Positions 62,925-64,000 of a DNA stretch of 64,000 bases are shown here, one piece after another. Below the pieces are notes generated by a model that worked only from the letters and a program-made list of their open reading frames with translations, had not been told where the DNA came from and ran no database searches. Position 1 is the first letter of the stretch; every line of letters begins with the position of its first letter. This stretch comes from a bacterium (GTDB lineage Bacteria > SZUA-182 > DTGQ01), in assembly GCA_040755755.1 (NCBI GenBank), contig JBFLZW010000022.1:111554-175553 (forward strand), read 5' to 3'. The position numbers and the translations under genes were made by a program.

Positions 62925-64000
62925 CTAGTCAAGGCAGGAAGGCTGCTCCAGGAATCTGTTGAACAGGCAGAGCGCATCCTGCGGTGTAATCTGGCCGTCG
63001 TGGTTGACATCGGCGCAGCCTGAGCAGGCGCCGCTTTCAAGGTAGCACCGGAAGACCATCAGGGCATCGGCCGGAGTAAGCGCGCCATCTCCGTTGACAT
63101 CGCCGTCGCAGGTCTCCAGGTATCCTTCGGCCAGGGATTCATTGACATGGACTACGGCCTCATTGGTGTGTTCATAGGTGTAGCCTGCGGTGATCGGGCG
63201 GGTTTTTTCGGCCACTTCAGCCTGGGAGGCAATGGTAGTGCCAGCCGGGACATAGACATGGTCCGGGATTTCCACCCCCACGATGGTGCAGCCGGGCTCG
63301 ACCACGCTGTGGGAACCTACCCTGGCATTGAAGATCAGAGACTGCATGGCGATGAAGGTATCATGACCGATATAGGCCGGGCCGTGAATCTGCACCTGGT
63401 GAGCCAGCGAGACCCGCTCGCCGATGTAGACCGAGTAGCCGCTGCCGTCACTCACTCTCTGCCCCTCGGCATTGAACTGCCGTCCTGCCTTGAATTCCCA
63501 CTCGCCATGCTCTGACAGTTCCTCGGTCTCAAGACCATGCAGTATCACGCCATCCTGAATATTGGCCGCCTCACCCACAAAGATGGGCTGGCCTTCATCA
63601 CCCCGCACCGATGCGGCAGGAGAGACCATAATGTGACCCTCCAGGGTAACATTGCCGATCACTGAGGCCAGGGGATGAACAAAGGTTGTTCCGGCAATAT
63701 GCGGAGAGGAAACCTTCCGGCTGAAATCCGTGGATACGTTGGAGGCGATATGGCCGATGGTGTCATCCATAGCCAGGTATCCTTCGGCCAGGGATTCATT
63801 GACATGGACTACGGCCTCATTGGTGTGTTCATAGGTGTAGCCTGCGGTGATCGGGCGGGTTTTTTCGGCCACCTCAGCCTGGGAGGCAATGGTAGTGCCA
63901 GCCGGGACATAGACATGGTCCGGGATTTCCACCCCCACGATGGTGCAGCCGGGCTCGACCACGCTGTGGGAACCTACCCTGGCATTGAAGATCAGAGACT
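62925..64000 (-). CDS. Tandem gamma-carbonic anhydrase domains with C-terminal dockerin, partial
   Basis: The frame is open to the right edge (358 codons seen). It holds the C-terminal part of one gamma-class carbonic anhydrase (Cam) domain, one complete domain and a dockerin. Cam features: left-handed beta-helix repeats, SVRGDEG (Arg59/Asp61 equivalents), NIQDGVILHGLETEE (Gln75, His81 and the acidic loop), LAHQVQIHGPAYIG (His117 and His122) and the YEHTNEAVVHVN helix. Metal and catalytic residues look intact. The two domains are near-identical with a 219-residue period. The last 60 residues are a type I dockerin with two Ca-binding loops (DVNGDGALTPADAL and DVNHDGQITPQDAL). I infer a secreted enzyme held on a cohesin or surface. 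The signal peptide lies outside the window. Confidence 0.9.
   Translation of the reverse strand, partial: SLIFNARVGSHSVVEPGCTIVGVEIPDHVYVPAGTTIASQAEVAEKTRPITAGYTYEHTNEAVVHVNESLAEGYLAMDDTIGHIASNVSTDFSRKVSSPHIAGTTFVHPLASVIGNVTLEGHIMVSPAASVRGDEGQPIFVGEAANIQDGVILHGLETEELSEHGEWEFKAGRQFNAEGQRVSDGSGYSVYIGERVSLAHQVQIHGPAYIGHDTFIAMQSLIFNARVGSHSVVEPGCTIVGVEIPDHVYVPAGTTIASQAEVAEKTRPITAGYTYEHTNEAVVHVNESLAEGYLETCDGDVNGDGALTPADALMVFRCYLESGACSGCADVNHDGQITPQDALCLFNRFLEQPSCLD
63117..63344 (-). repeat. Repeat unit of carbonic anhydrase gene, copy 1
   Basis: 228 bases match 63774-64000 almost exactly (one difference seen, CACTTCAGCC versus CACCTCAGCC), offset by 657 bases (219 codons). Confidence 0.9.
63774..64000 (-). 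repeat. Repeat unit of carbonic anhydrase gene, copy 2 (cut by window edge)
   Basis: Near-identical to 63117-63343. The copy continues past the right edge, so the full repeat may be longer and there may be more than two domains. Confidence 0.9.

Overview
The window looks like a chromosome segment of a diderm anaerobic or facultatively anaerobic bacterium with moderate GC. The lineage cannot be fixed from sequence alone. The evidence is multihaem c-type cytochromes with signal peptides, type IV pilus motor genes with a PilS/PilR pair, sigma-54 activators, a class II (B12-dependent) ribonucleotide reductase, an Orange-Protein/Mrp type Fe-S and metal-cluster gene cluster, and dockerin-tagged secreted proteins. 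This mix resembles Desulfobacterota and several uncultured lineages near them. I found no tRNA, rRNA, CRISPR array or intact transposase.

Layout. 1-2471: a secreted TolB-like propeller protein that runs off the left edge. 3703-12734: a GAF sigma-54 activator, a sigma-54 promoter, and two NHL-propeller plus multihaem-cytochrome cassettes (14 and 15 haem motifs); a second sigma-54 promoter precedes the second cassette. 13349-16555: a 1068-residue secreted propeller/Ig protein with a Trp/Ser tail. 17276-26614: glgC, a small secreted protein, a MASE3-like hybrid histidine kinase, a seven-haem cytochrome, a BY-type tyrosine kinase and a RuBisCO-like protein. 27207-36900: a Thr-rich secreted protein, an orphan DUF433 gene, an SH3b protein and pilR-pilS-pilC-pilT-pilB, all on the minus strand apart from the first. 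37072-44416: small membrane ORFs, a HEAT-like repeat protein, nrdJ, a secreted protein, a DUF1622 protein and an MBL-fold hydrolase. 44591-50780: the Mrp/ORP cluster on the minus strand, with a near-consensus sigma-54 promoter upstream of its distal DUF5320 gene. 51805-53075: a broken and an intact toxin-antitoxin-like pair. 53088-61409: a 2.77-kresidue fusion of DEDDh exonuclease, RecQ-type helicase and UvrD-type helicase. 61494-62767: a Uma2 nuclease gene and a decayed HD-GYP gene. 62925-64000: a gamma-carbonic anhydrase protein with near-identical tandem domains and a C-terminal dockerin, running off the right edge.

How the parts may work together. The activator at 3703, the promoter at 5430 and the NHL/cytochrome cassettes form a plausible regulated extracytoplasmic electron-transfer module, and the pilus genes fit surface attachment or motility. 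The Mrp/ORP cluster probably assembles Fe-S or Mo/Cu-type metal centres. The giant helicase-nuclease downstream of toxin-antitoxin genes is the best candidate for an undescribed DNA-processing or defence protein.

The intergenic DNA is rich in short dispersed repeats: a TCAGGAGTCAGAAGTC family at five or more sites, a CCCTCACC..CCCTCTCCCC family that also lies in frame inside the giant helicase gene, two elements bounded by inverted AATGGCACTTACA ends, and a 20-bp perfect palindrome.
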